Translations under genes and position numbers: made by a program
NCBI RefSeq assembly: GCF_900450995.1
Contig: NZ_UGHY01000002.1
Location: 1,731,001 to 1,795,000 of the forward strand
DNA length: 64,000 nucleotides
From: Haemophilus parainfluenzae
GTDB taxonomy: Bacteria; Pseudomonadota; Gammaproteobacteria; Enterobacterales; Pasteurellaceae
Direction: 5' to 3'
Shown here: positions 11,455 through 22,142 of the stretch, in pieces
Layout of the letters: every line of letters begins with the position of its first letter
How positions within the stretch are numbered: position 1 is the first letter of the stretch
Notes under the pieces: generated by a model
The model's input: the letters and a program-made list of their open reading frames with translations, nothing else
The model's database searches: none
Told to the model about the DNA's origin: nothing

Positions 11455-12654
11455 ATGATTTATCGATTAACGGGCCAAGTACAGCATTATGCATGGGGCG
11501 GAAAAAACTATATTGCCTCACTGATTGGATTATATTTAGCGAAAGATCAACCTTGTGCTGAATGGTGGTTAGGCGCGCATCCATCAGCACCTTCTGAAAT
11601 TGAGAATGTAACAGGTAAACAATCCCTTATTGAATTTTTATCGCAAAATCCGACCGCACTTGGGCAAGCAAGCCGCCAGCAATTTGGTGATGAACTCCCT
11701 TATTTGTTAAAAATTTTAGATGTTGAAAAACCGTTGTCGATTCAATTGCATCCAACTAAAGCACAAGCTGAAAAGGGATTTGAGGCTGAAAATGCAAAAG
11801 GTGTATCACTCACTGATAGCACACGGACTTATAAAGACCGAAATCACAAACCAGAAATGATGATTGCCTTATCTGATTTTTGGCTTTTACATGGTTTTAA
11901 AACAAAATCTCAAATACTTGCCACATTAAATGTGCGCCCCTCTTTGCAACCTTTGGCTGAGAAACTTGGCACACAAAACCTTGCTGAATTTTATGCGGAT
12001 GTAATGTTGGCGGATCAATCCACGCTCGCAAATTGGCTATTACCTATTATTGAAGCTAACCAACAGCCTTATAAAAATGGCGAGTTGGCGTTAGATAACC
12101 CTGATTATTGGGTGCTATATACGATGGAAGCCATGGCGATTTCACCTGAAAAATTAGATGCAGGCTTAGTGTGTTTTTATCTCTTTAATATTGTGCATTT
12201 AAAAGAAGGAGAGGGCATTTTCCAAGATGCGGGTATTCCTCATGCTTATCTTCGCGGACAAAACGTGGAGTTAATGGCCTGTTCTGACAATGTGATTCGT
12301 GGTGGCTTAACACCAAAATATGTCGATATTGTCGAATTATTAAAAATTGTGGATTGTCGTGAAGTAACACCTCAAATTATCTCAGCGGCACCTCAAAATC
12401 AGTCAGAATTTACTTATAAAACGCCAGTAAACGATTTTGCTTTAGCTCAAATTCGTGTTGAACCAGAACAGCATACTAAAGTAAATCTTCAAAGTGCGGG
12501 TATTTTGTTAGTGATGCGAGGCGAGCTAAAAATACAAGAAAAATCAGCTACACTTACCTTGAAACAAGGTGAGTCAGCATTCATTACAGCGGATTCTAAC
12601 GTTGAGATAATGAGTGAAAAAGGCGGTTATGTCTTCTTGGCAAAATTGCCATAA
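11455..12654 (+). CDS. manA: Mannose-6-phosphate isomerase, class I
   Basis: This zinc enzyme interconverts mannose-6-phosphate and fructose-6-phosphate, linking PTS mannose uptake to glycolysis. The 399-residue protein shows the type I motifs YAWGGKNYIA, SIQLHPTKAQAE (zinc ligands in the QLHP motif), HKPEMMIAL, the GIPHAYLRGQNVELMACSDN box with the zinc His, and a conserved NVIRGGLTPKYVD. I start at the ATG of MIYRLTG (11455), which has GAGGAAGG at the right distance; the open frame extends five codons upstream without support. It follows the crr terminator, so it probably has its own promoter. An uptake signal sits in the coding sequence at 11653. Confidence 0.96.
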   Translation: MIYRLTGQVQHYAWGGKNYIASLIGLYLAKDQPCAEWWLGAHPSAPSEIENVTGKQSLIEFLSQNPTALGQASRQQFGDELPYLLKILDVEKPLSIQLHPTKAQAEKGFEAENAKGVSLTDSTRTYKDRNHKPEMMIALSDFWLLHGFKTKSQILATLNVRPSLQPLAEKLGTQNLAEFYADVMLADQSTLANWLLPIIEANQQPYKNGELALDNPDYWVLYTMEAMAISPEKLDAGLVCFYLFNIVHLKEGEGIFQDAGIPHAYLRGQNVELMACSDNVIRGGLTPKYVDIVELLKIVDCREVTPQIISAAPQNQSEFTYKTPVNDFALAQIRVEPEQHTKVNLQSAGILLVMRGELKIQEKSATLTLKQGESAFITADSNVEIMSEKGGYVFLAKLP

Positions 12655-12661
12655 AAATTAA

Positions 12662-12677
12662 TGTGATAAGTATCACG
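12662..12677 (+). promoter_or_regulatory. CRP site upstream of lacZ
   Basis: TGTGA-TAAGTA-TCACG matches 9 of 10 consensus half-site bases. Its centre (12669.5) lies about 60 bases before the start site expected from the TATAGT -10 box at 12717-12722. That is the class I geometry of the E. coli lac promoter. It is the only strong regulatory signal in the 121-base manA-lacZ gap. Confidence 0.7.
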
Positions 12678-12716
12678 ATTTGTAAACTTATCGCTAGATT
12701 AGTCGAAGATTTTAGG

Positions 12717-12722
12717 TATAGT
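12717..12722 (+). promoter_or_regulatory. Probable -10 box of lacZ
   Basis: TATAGT lies 54 bases before the lacZ ATG. No good -35 box is found 16-18 bases upstream (CTAGAT), which is typical of a promoter that needs CRP. Confidence 0.5.
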
Positions 12723-12757
12723 GAGCGTCATTCAGGCGCCCTTTTTTATGTGTCTAA

Positions 12758-15802
<3,045 letters not shown>

Positions 15803-15854
15803 GATGAAATATAAAAGTGCGGTTAAAATGATCTGACCCCAAAAAGTTAGACTG

Positions 15855-16676
15855 TTATTTAAAGGATTGTTTTCGATATTGTATCGGACTCAGTCCTTTT
15901 AATTTTAGTTGAATCCGTCGATGATTATAGTAATCCAAATAATCTCTGACAGCATCAACTATCTCTTCTTTTGTTTTAAATTCCCGACCATAAAAACATT
16001 CCGTTTTTAATCGCCCAAAGAAACTTTCCATCGCGGCGTTATCTAAGCAATTCCCTTTTCTCGACATACTTTGAATGATGCCATGTTCAGCCAAGATTCG
16101 ACGATAAGCTACCATTTGATATTGCCAGCCTTGGTCTGAATGCAAAATGACACCACAAGCCTTATTTAATCCTTTGACGGCTTGCATTAACATGTCCTCT
16201 ACTTGTGCCCAGTTTAGGGAATAGCTGAGATTATATGAAACTATCTCATTGTTAAATAAGTCTAAAATTGGAGATAAATAGACTTTACTCCCATCTTTCG
16301 CCTTAAACTCTGTGATATCGGTCACCCATTTTTGTTTCGGGGCCGTTGCACTAAAATCGCGTTCAAGATGATTCGGTGCAATCACCCCTATCGTGCCTCG
16401 ATAGGTCGTAAATTTCTTGCTTTTTCTTGACTGCACTTGAAGCCCAAGTGTCTGCATTAAACGTTGAACTTTTTTATGATTCACGCCTGGCAAGCTGGCA
16501 TGAACTCGTCGGTAGCCATAATCAGGATGATTGGCTTTGATGCGTTTAATGGCCTTTTTCAGCTGCTCATCCTTATCCGGTTTAATCTGAAGTTTAGCAA
16601 AAAACGTACTACGCGCTAACTGTGCAAAACCTAAAAGCCATTTTAACGGATAGCGTGTTCTTAACCTTTGGATAAT
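15855..16676 (-). CDS. IS3-family transposase OrfB (DDE catalytic part)
   Basis: OrfB supplies the rve/DDE integrase core. In frame from about 16676 it reads IIQRLRTRYPLKWLLGFAQL, then the HTH_21 segment with HPDYGYRRVH. Next come the catalytic residues: Asp in KWVTDITEFKAKDG, Asp in ILHSDQGWQYQ, and Glu in DNAAMESFFGRLKTE. The end contains YYNHRRIQLKLKGLSPIQYR, as in IS150 relatives. There is no ATG or GTG near the start of this frame (the first TTG is at 16493, inside the protein). It overlaps the end of orfA in the -1 frame, so it is probably made as an OrfAB fusion by programmed frameshifting. I see no perfect slippery heptamer. The catalytic triad is complete. Confidence 0.9.
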   Translation of the reverse strand: MIQRLRTRYPLKWLLGFAQLARSTFFAKLQIKPDKDEQLKKAIKRIKANHPDYGYRRVHASLPGVNHKKVQRLMQTLGLQVQSRKSKKFTTYRGTIGVIAPNHLERDFSATAPKQKWVTDITEFKAKDGSKVYLSPILDLFNNEIVSYNLSYSLNWAQVEDMLMQAVKGLNKACGVILHSDQGWQYQMVAYRRILAEHGIIQSMSRKGNCLDNAAMESFFGRLKTECFYGREFKTKEEIVDAVRDYLDYYNHRRIQLKLKGLSPIQYRKQSFK

Positions 16677-17014
16677 TTCCGTTGCTCGGCTTCGTCCTGA
16701 AGTCTGAGCCTTCTCAACTCCTTTAGGTAGGCCACCTCCGCTTCAAGCTGTAAAATTCTCAGGCGTAAACGGTCTTCTTCAGTTTTGGGTGGCGGTGGCA
16801 TTTTTGCATATTTGGGTTTCATCGGCGGTCGTCCTGATGGTTTACGGGGAATCAGTCCTTTTATGCCACTTTTTTCAAACCGTTTCAACCATGTCCCGAC
16901 TAAGGCGTTGGAAGGAATATTGTAAAAACGCGCGGCTTCTCTAATACTCATTTTCTCATTCAAAATAGGTTGGAGAGCCTGTAATTTAAATTCGATTGTG
17001 TAGTGTTTACCCAT
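16661..17014 (-). CDS. IS3-family transposase OrfA (helix-turn-helix)
   Basis: OrfA binds the IS ends and regulates transposition. The 117-residue protein has an HTH_28-type DNA-binding domain (FKLQALQPILNEKMSIREAA through FYNIPSNALVGTWLKRFEKSG). A Pro/Lys-rich linker follows, then a C-terminal leucine-zipper-like helix, LRLRILQLEAEVAYLKELRR, which mediates oligomerisation. It is typical of the IS150 branch. The 3' end overlaps the upstream part of the orfB frame by about 15 codons or more. Confidence 0.9.
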   Translation of the reverse strand: MGKHYTIEFKLQALQPILNEKMSIREAARFYNIPSNALVGTWLKRFEKSGIKGLIPRKPSGRPPMKPKYAKMPPPPKTEEDRLRLRILQLEAEVAYLKELRRLRLQDEAEQRKLSKG

Positions 17015-17104
17015 AAAAAAATCTGCACCTCAATTGTTGGTTTGTTGAGTCCAACTTTTGGGGTGCAGATCAAATTGACCGCTCTTTTATATTTTTAGCA
17101 ATAA

Positions 17105-17368
17105 TTAAGCCACAACGTTAAATTGTTCTTTCATTAATGCTTCGAAATCAGTGCAACCACCGATTGGTTTTTCATCGATAAAGATTTGTGGCACAGTTTC
17201 CACTTCTTTACCGACAGATTTTGATAAATCTGCTTTAGAAATACCTTCAGCGATAATATCTACATAGCGATAATCGAAATCCGCTACTTCACCTTTTAAT
17301 TTTTCAGCAAGGTTTTTTGCACGTACACAATAAGGGCAGCCTGGACGACCAAAAATAACTACGAACAT
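17105..17368 (-). CDS. grxA: Glutaredoxin 1 GrxA
   Basis: GrxA reduces disulfides, including that of ribonucleotide reductase and OxyR, using glutathione. The 87-residue protein is close to E. coli Grx1 along its length, with the dithiol active site CPYC at residues 11-14, TVPQIF with the cis-proline, and GGCTDFEAL for glutathione binding. It is divergent from rimK, a linkage also seen in enteric bacteria. It is convergent with lacZ and shares the terminator interrupted by the IS; readthrough or antisense effects from the IS are possible. In E. coli it is under OxyR; I cannot identify an OxyR site here. Confidence 0.95.
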   Translation of the reverse strand: MFVVIFGRPGCPYCVRAKNLAEKLKGEVADFDYRYVDIIAEGISKADLSKSVGKEVETVPQIFIDEKPIGGCTDFEALMKEQFNVVA

Positions 17369-17499
17369 AAAATTTTCCTTTTATTTAAATAAAAATTCAC
17401 CCTAATTCTACTCTATTTCCACAAAAGCAGAAATCATTTTTCAGGATTATTGTGATTGGTGTAATATATCAACACCTCTTTTCATAAGGATATAGCTGA

Positions 17500-18399
17500 A
17501 TGAAATTATTGATGCTTTGCCGTGAGCCTCGCCTTTATAGCTGCCAGCGTTTAAAAGAAGCAGCAGAAAGTTGCGGGCATCAAATGGATATTTTGGATCC
17601 TAATCGTTGCATTTTAAAACTCGACAAAAATCAACCGCACTTTTCTTTGTATTATCAACAAAATGCAGAAAGTGAGCTTTATTTATTGCCTGATTATGAT
17701 GCTGTACTACCACGCTTTGGGACGACAAGCACCCAAATGGGGTGTGCAGTATTGCGACATTTCCAAGGAAAAGGCGTCTATTGCCTTAATAAAGAACAAG
17801 CATTTTTAGCCGCACGCGATAAATGGCGTAGTTTGCAGATATTATTGGAGCAAGGTATTGCAATACCAAATTCAGTCTTATCCGGTTGTGAAGTTGATCC
17901 TAAACAAGCCATTAAGCAAATAACCGCTCCAGTGATTATTAAAACCTTAAAAGGTTCACAAGGTATTGGGGTGATCTTGGCTGACCGTCCACAAAGTGCG
18001 GTCAGTATTTTAGAAACGTTAAAAGATGCGAATGTCCCTGTTTTGTTACAAGATTTTGTCGAAGAGGCAAAAGGGACTGATATTCGCTGTTTTGTGATCG
18101 GTGATAAAGTGGTCGCCACAATGCAGCGTATTGGACAAGATGGTGAGTTTCGTGCAAATTTTCACCGTGGTGGCGCAGCAGAAAAAATTAAACTCACTGA
18201 AGAGGAAAAATCTATTGCCATTCGAGCCATTAAAGCCTTAGGGCTTGTTGTAGCTGGTGTTGATTTGATTCGTTCAAAAGAAGGTTTATTGGTGCTTGAA
18301 GTAAATGCTAGCCCAGGGTTAGAAATGATTGAGAAAACCAGTGGCATTGATATTGCATTGCAGATGATCTTGTTTTTAGAACAGCAAGTGAAACAATAA
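17500..18399 (+). CDS. rimK: Ribosomal protein S6 L-glutamate ligase RimK
   Basis: RimK adds glutamate residues to the C-terminus of ribosomal protein S6 in an ATP-dependent reaction. The 299-residue protein is an ATP-grasp ligase: the N-terminal preATP-grasp part begins [21 protein letters not shown] is held by the [15 protein letters not shown] loop, and the metal-binding end contains [20 protein letters not shown]. Length fits RimK (about 300). A Shine-Dalgarno AAGGATA lies before the ATG. Two uptake signals (17634, 17994) are in the gene. RimK-like ligases have several substrates, so the S6 role rests on similarity to the E. coli enzyme. Confidence 0.9.
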   Translation: MKLLMLCREPRLYSCQRLKEAAESCGHQMDILDPNRCILKLDKNQPHFSLYYQQNAESELYLLPDYDAVLPRFGTTSTQMGCAVLRHFQGKGVYCLNKEQAFLAARDKWRSLQILLEQGIAIPNSVLSGCEVDPKQAIKQITAPVIIKTLKGSQGIGVILADRPQSAVSILETLKDANVPVLLQDFVEEAKGTDIRCFVIGDKVVATMQRIGQDGEFRANFHRGGAAEKIKLTEEEKSIAIRAIKALGLVVAGVDLIRSKEGLLVLEVNASPGLEMIEKTSGIDIALQMILFLEQQVKQ

Positions 18400-18403
18400 A
18401 AAA

Positions 18404-18431
18404 AAGGGCGAATCATATCATGTTCGCCCTT
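18404..18431. terminator. Bidirectional terminator between rimK and the chalcone-isomerase-like gene
   Basis: AAGGGCGAA and TTCGCCCTT form a 9-bp stem around a 10-base loop, with A-rich sequence on the left and T-rich on the right. It serves both convergent genes. Confidence 0.85.
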
Positions 18432-18436
18432 GTTGT

Positions 18437-19039
18437 TTATCCTTTTGCGTCTTGTTTAAAATCGTAATTTGGTGGTAATTCCGGCGTCGTATTTTCTTCA
18501 TCAAAAGGCTCGCTTGCGGGTTGATGTTGAAATTCTTTGCTATCGTGAGCCGGTTTTTCTTTACCTAATAATTGAGGTTGTAATTTGATAAAACTACTTT
18601 TATCTGAAAGCCATACATCAATAAACGCTTGTGTGAATTTTTGATCGAATTCATGATCTAACACGGTATCATTCAACACAAAATAGCCTTTATCCGCTAA
18701 GGCAACAAAATTTAAGATGTCGTTTGGTGAAAAATCAGGGAAGATTTCCTGCATTTTTTTGAGCCATGCCGTAGTGTCATCTTTACTTAAATTTTGTGAT
18801 TCCATTTCTTTGGTTAAAGCAATGGCAAAATTTTTCCCTTCAACTGGTTTTTCATATTTAATCGAAAACATTAACGGACGTTCATTTTTTTCATAGGAAC
18901 CCGTTTCAGAATATAAGCCGACAGTATAAACATGGAATGGCCCCCATGTGTATTCAGCATTGCCGACCGGTTGCCATTGGGCAAAAAGTGCGGGGGAAAA
19001 TAAGGCTGAAATGGCAGCAATAATAAATTTCAGTTTCAT
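18437..19039 (-). CDS. Secreted chalcone-isomerase-like domain protein
   Basis: The 200-residue product has a signal peptide (MKLKFIIAAISALFSPALFA, cleaved before QWQPVG), so it is periplasmic. The mature part has the pattern of the bacterial chalcone-isomerase-like family (PF16036 type): FHVYTVGLYSETGSY, a PLMFSIKYEKPVEGKNFA strand pair, then helices and VWLSDKS near the end. No enzyme activity is established for bacterial members, and flavonoid chemistry is not implied. The last 35 residues are charged and probably disordered. A near-uptake-signal (CCCGCACTT) encodes part of the signal peptide. It has its own position between the rimK and fumC terminators. The family call is by eye. Confidence 0.65.
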   Translation of the reverse strand: MKLKFIIAAISALFSPALFAQWQPVGNAEYTWGPFHVYTVGLYSETGSYEKNERPLMFSIKYEKPVEGKNFAIALTKEMESQNLSKDDTTAWLKKMQEIFPDFSPNDILNFVALADKGYFVLNDTVLDHEFDQKFTQAFIDVWLSDKSSFIKLQPQLLGKEKPAHDSKEFQHQPASEPFDEENTTPELPPNYDFKQDAKG

Positions 19040-19105
19040 AGTTTTTTCATGTCAAAAATATTACCGTGATTATAACAAAAAAGTCCTTTAAAAAAACACA
19101 AATAA

Positions 19106-19127
19106 AAAGGCAGGTATACCTGCCTTT
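19106..19127 (-). terminator. Terminator of fumC
   Basis: A perfect 22-base palindrome, AAAGGCAGGTA/TACCTGCCTTT, is followed on the minus strand by TTTTATTT. It lies 22 bases after the fumC stop codon. Confidence 0.85.
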
Positions 19128-19149
19128 GACATCAAATTATTGGGGGAGT

Positions 19150-20544
19150 TTATTTTAAGCTACCCACCATATCTTCAGGACGAACCCATTTGTCGAAATC
19201 TTCGGCTGAAACTAAGCCTAAGTTAATCGCTTCTTCACGTAAGGTTGTACCATTTTTGTGTGCAGTTTTTGCAATTTTCGCTGCATTTTCGTAACCGATA
19301 TGGGTATTAAGTGCGGTTACTAACATCAATGAATTTTCCAATTGTTGTTTAATGCGAGGGTAGTTCGGTTGAATACCGGTTGCGCAGTGTTCATCAAATG
19401 ATACGCAAGCATCACCCAATAATTGTGCAGATTGTAAGAAATTCGCCACCATGACAGGGTTAAATACGTTTAATTGGAAATGACCTTGTGAGCCAACGAA
19501 CGCGATAGTAGTATCGTTACCGAATACTTGCGCACACACCATGGTTAACGCTTCACATTGAGTAGGGTTCACTTTACCTGGCATGATGGAAGAACCTGGT
19601 TCATTTTCAGGAATTAAGATTTCACCGATACCAGAACGAGGGCCTGATGCTAATAAACGAATGTCGTTTGCAATTTTGAATAAGCTCATCGCTAATTGTT
19701 TAATTGCACCATGTGTTTCCACAATCGCATCGTGAGCTGCTAACGCTTCAAATTTGTTTTCAGCAGTCACGAATGGTAAGCCAGTGAATTTTGCGATGTA
19801 ATCCGCCACTTTCACATCATAGCCTTTTGGTGTGTTCAAACCAGTACCCACTGCAGTACCACCAAGTGCTAATTGGCTTAAGTGCGGAAGGGTGTTTCTT
19901 AGTGCGCGTAAACCGAAATCTAATTGTGCGGCGTATGCAGAGAACTCTTGACCTAATGTCAATGGGGTGGCATCCATTAAGTGAGTACGGCCAATTTTTA
20001 CCACATCTTTAAATTCTGCTGATTTTTGTGCGAACGTTTTTTGTAGACGTTCCACACAAGGAATGGTGTGTTCAACCACTTTTTTGTATGCGGCAATGTG
20101 CATCGCAGTTGGGAAAGTGTCATTTGAAGATTGTGATTTGTTTACATCATCGTTTGGATGGATGAATGATTTTTCACCTAATTTACCGCCATGTAAAACG
20201 TGAGCACGGTTCGCTACCACTTCGTTCACGTTCATGTTTGATTGTGTACCTGAACCAGTTTGCCAAATGACTAATGGGAATTGGTCGTCTAATTTCCCTG
20301 CCAGGATTTCATCACAGGCGGTCGCGATTAAATCACGTTTCTCTGCAGGTAATACACCTAAATCAGAGTTTGCGAAAGCAGCGGCTTTTTTCAAATAACC
20401 AAACGCTTCAATAATTTCGTGCGGCATAGAGGCAGCCGGACCAATTTTGAAGTTGTTACGGGAACGTTCGGTTTGTGCTGCCCAGTATTTATCTGCAGGA
20501 ACTTGAACTTCGCCCATAGTGTCTTTTTCAATACGAAATGCCAT
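19150..20544 (-). CDS. fumC: Class II fumarate hydratase FumC
   Basis: FumC is the iron-independent, oxygen-stable fumarase of the citric acid cycle (fumarate plus water to L-malate). The 464-residue protein has all three family boxes: [33 protein letters not shown], and the signature [16 protein letters not shown] with the catalytic Ser loop. Length matches the E. coli enzyme (467). TAGGAGTATCAC precedes the ATG. It is a monocistronic unit with its own terminator, divergent from holC. A good CRP-like site lies in the shared intergenic region. Confidence 0.98.
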   Translation of the reverse strand: MAFRIEKDTMGEVQVPADKYWAAQTERSRNNFKIGPAASMPHEIIEAFGYLKKAAAFANSDLGVLPAEKRDLIATACDEILAGKLDDQFPLVIWQTGSGTQSNMNVNEVVANRAHVLHGGKLGEKSFIHPNDDVNKSQSSNDTFPTAMHIAAYKKVVEHTIPCVERLQKTFAQKSAEFKDVVKIGRTHLMDATPLTLGQEFSAYAAQLDFGLRALRNTLPHLSQLALGGTAVGTGLNTPKGYDVKVADYIAKFTGLPFVTAENKFEALAAHDAIVETHGAIKQLAMSLFKIANDIRLLASGPRSGIGEILIPENEPGSSIMPGKVNPTQCEALTMVCAQVFGNDTTIAFVGSQGHFQLNVFNPVMVANFLQSAQLLGDACVSFDEHCATGIQPNYPRIKQQLENSLMLVTALNTHIGYENAAKIAKTAHKNGTTLREEAINLGLVSAEDFDKWVRPEDMVGSLK

Positions 20545-20640
20545 GTGATACTCCTATCATCGAAAATAAAAATAAATCTTCGAAATTCTAACACCTACGA
20601 GTTATGAATGGAATGTAACATAAAGGTTAAAAGTTACTTT

Positions 20641-20656
20641 TGTGATGTAGATCATA
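20641..20656. promoter_or_regulatory. Candidate CRP site between fumC and holC
   Basis: TGTGA-TGTAGA-TCATA matches 9 of 10 consensus bases. It lies 97 bases before fumC and 127 bases before holC. Control of fumC is the more likely role because carbon control of fumarase is common; this is an inference. Confidence 0.45.
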
Positions 20657-20782
20657 AAAGTGCGGTAAAAAATTTCCGTGTTTTTTCTATTTACGTTAAT
20701 CACTTTGTTGATGATTTATTTTTTAGTGCTTTTTTGATAAAATTCGCCAGTTTACAAAACGATAAATGGGGAAGTCACAATC

Positions 20783-21214
20783 ATGGCAAAAAACGCACAA
20801 TTTTATCTCTTAAATCCAGAAAAGAAGATAACCGTTGAGCAACTTGCCTGTGATCTTGCCGCTCAAGCGTGGCGTTTAGGCAAGCGAGTTTTAATCGCGT
20901 GCGAAACAGAAGAGCAAGCATTTTTAATTGATGAAGCATTATGGCAACGGGATCCGAATGAGTTTGTTCCTCATAATCTTTCAGGCGAAGCAACACAATA
21001 TGCACCGCCAATTGAGATTAGTTGGAAAGGCAAACGCAATGCCCAACGTCGTGACTTACTGATCAATTTGCAAATGGAAGTGCCGGATTTTAGCCACAGC
21101 TTTACACAATTAATTGATTTTGTACCGGTAGAAGAAACGCAAAAAGCTCAAGCGCGTGAACGTTATAAACAACTGAGACAGTTAGGCTGGACGTTGAGCA
21201 CGGAGCAGGTATAA
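20783..21214 (+). CDS. holC: DNA polymerase III chi subunit HolC
   Basis: Chi links the clamp-loader complex, through psi, to single-stranded DNA-binding protein at the replication fork. The 143-residue protein has the chi features AQFYLL near the start, CDLAAQAWRLGKRVLIAC, the DEALWQ helix and the VPHNLSGEA segment. Length fits. GGGGAAG precedes the ATG. In E. coli holC sits directly before valS. Here yqfB, an orphan gene and a hairpin repeat lie in between, so holC-valS coupling is lost or weakened. Confidence 0.93.
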   Translation: MAKNAQFYLLNPEKKITVEQLACDLAAQAWRLGKRVLIACETEEQAFLIDEALWQRDPNEFVPHNLSGEATQYAPPIEISWKGKRNAQRRDLLINLQMEVPDFSHSFTQLIDFVPVEETQKAQARERYKQLRQLGWTLSTEQV

Positions 21215-21284
21215 CGATATAAAAAAAACTCTTTGCCAAAGAGAGGGATGGTTACAAAAAACACTTAAAAATTGACCGCACTTT

Positions 21285-21602
21285 ATGAACGATATTACCT
21301 TTTATCAACGCTTCGAAGCCGATATTCTCGCAGGACGTAAAACCATCACCATTCGAGATAAATCCGAAAGCCACTTTAAAGCAGGTGATATTTTGCGTGT
21401 TGGGCGCTTTGAGGATAATCAATATTTTTGCACCATTGAAGTGTTAAGTGTATCGCCGATTACTCTTGATGAACTGACAGAGCAGCATGCGAAGCAGGAA
21501 AATATGGAGTTGGATGAATTGAAAGAGGTGATTCAGAGGATTTATCCAAGGGAAATAGAATTTTATTTAATTGAATTTAAATTATTGAAGGAAATGTTAT
21601 GA
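21285..21602 (+). CDS. yqfB: N4-acetylcytidine amidohydrolase, ASCH domain (YqfB)
   Basis: The 105-residue protein is an ASCH-domain protein that matches E. coli YqfB nearly throughout ([62 protein letters not shown]). E. coli YqfB hydrolyses N4-acetylcytidine to cytidine; the RKT-IRD-SES residues that line its pocket are kept. The start has no Shine-Dalgarno: the uptake signal ACCGCACTT at 21275-21283 abuts the ATG, exactly as at rsgA. It overlaps the next gene by ATGA. Its place between holC and valS looks like an insertion relative to the usual gene order. Confidence 0.88.
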   Translation: MNDITFYQRFEADILAGRKTITIRDKSESHFKAGDILRVGRFEDNQYFCTIEVLSVSPITLDELTEQHAKQENMELDELKEVIQRIYPREIEFYLIEFKLLKEML

Positions 21603-22054
21603 ATAAGCCATCATGTTTGTCTAGGATTAATTTTGTCATTTTATTATTTTTGCTTTGCACTTATTTAGGTTTTATAAATCCTAAAAGTTGGATTGATAAT
21701 ATACATAGCAAATCAGGAATAGAGGTTATCACCCCAATTCAAGCATTAGAAAACAAAGTTACAGAACTCAAAAGAACAGTTGATACTAGTAATGTTTTTT
21801 GGGGAAACGAATATCATAACTTAATTACTAAAGAAGAGTTCAATAAGTACCAACATCTGTCAAAAAGTACTGTCGATTGGATTATAGGCTCAATTAAAAA
21901 TCTACAAGGTAATATAAATTTGAGTAACCAAATTGCTTATTGGAGGTCTGAATATGAAAAAAAATATTGTGATGATAACAATTATATTAATAGAGATGTA
22001 TGTAAGAACATAAATACGCATTTGTTTAATTTAGAACAAAAGTTATCAAAATAA
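21599..22054 (+). CDS. Orphan protein with N-terminal membrane anchor
   Basis: I do not recognise this 151-residue protein. One hydrophobic segment ([14 protein letters not shown], residues about 12-25) would anchor it in the inner membrane or act as a signal sequence. The rest is polar, rich in Asn, Lys and Ile, and probably mostly helical, with a pair of Cys near residues 122 and 134. Codon use is distinctly more AT-rich than in the neighbours, and the gene contains no uptake signal, which suggests acquisition from outside. Its ATG overlaps the yqfB stop (ATGA), so the two are translated together. It ends 9 bases before an inverted repeat. No function can be given. Confidence 0.6.
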   Translation: MNKPSCLSRINFVILLFLLCTYLGFINPKSWIDNIHSKSGIEVITPIQALENKVTELKRTVDTSNVFWGNEYHNLITKEEFNKYQHLSKSTVDWIIGSIKNLQGNINLSNQIAYWRSEYEKKYCDDNNYINRDVCKNINTHLFNLEQKLSK

Positions 22055-22063
22055 TAGGTATTT

Positions 22064-22124
22064 GTAGGGTGCGCGTAAGTGCACCATATTTGAAAATAAT
22101 TTGGTGTACTTACGCGCACCCTAC
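22064..22124. repeat. 61-bp near-perfect inverted repeat (MITE- or REP-like hairpin)
   Basis: Arms of 23 bases (22064-22086 and 22102-22124) pair with one mismatch around a 15-base AT-rich loop. The arm begins GTAGGGTGCGCGTAAGTGCA. The ends GTAGGGTGCG...CGCACCCTAC resemble small palindromic repeats scattered in many proteobacterial genomes. There is no T-run after it, so it is not a standard terminator. It ends 18 bases before the valS ATG. Confidence 0.85.
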
Positions 22125-22142
22125 CTAAAGAAGAGAGCAACA

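Larger units (their letters stand above)
15830..17071 (-). mobile_element. Complete IS3-family insertion sequence (IS150-like), 1.24 kb
   Basis: The element has orfA and orfB on the minus strand and imperfect terminal inverted repeats of about 25 bp. The left end begins GATCTGACCCCAAAAAGTTA; the right end, read inward, begins GATCTGCACCCCAAAAGTTG. It is flanked by AAAT on both sides (15826-15829 and 17072-17075), consistent with a 4-bp target duplication; one more base at each end (TG...CA) could belong to the element instead. Both orfs are intact, so it may still be active. I do not recognise a specific named element. Confidence 0.9.
15815..17088. terminator. Uptake-signal-pair terminator of lacZ and grxA, split by an IS
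   Basis: The left arm AAAAGTGCGGT (ending 15823) and the right arm ACCGCTCTTTT (17078-17088) would form a 10 of 11 bp stem with a loop of about 8 bases if the IS at 15830-17071 were removed together with one 4-bp duplicate. This is the usual Haemophilus terminator for convergent genes (lacZ from the left, grxA from the right). In its present state the arms are 1.25 kb apart. Confidence 0.7.
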
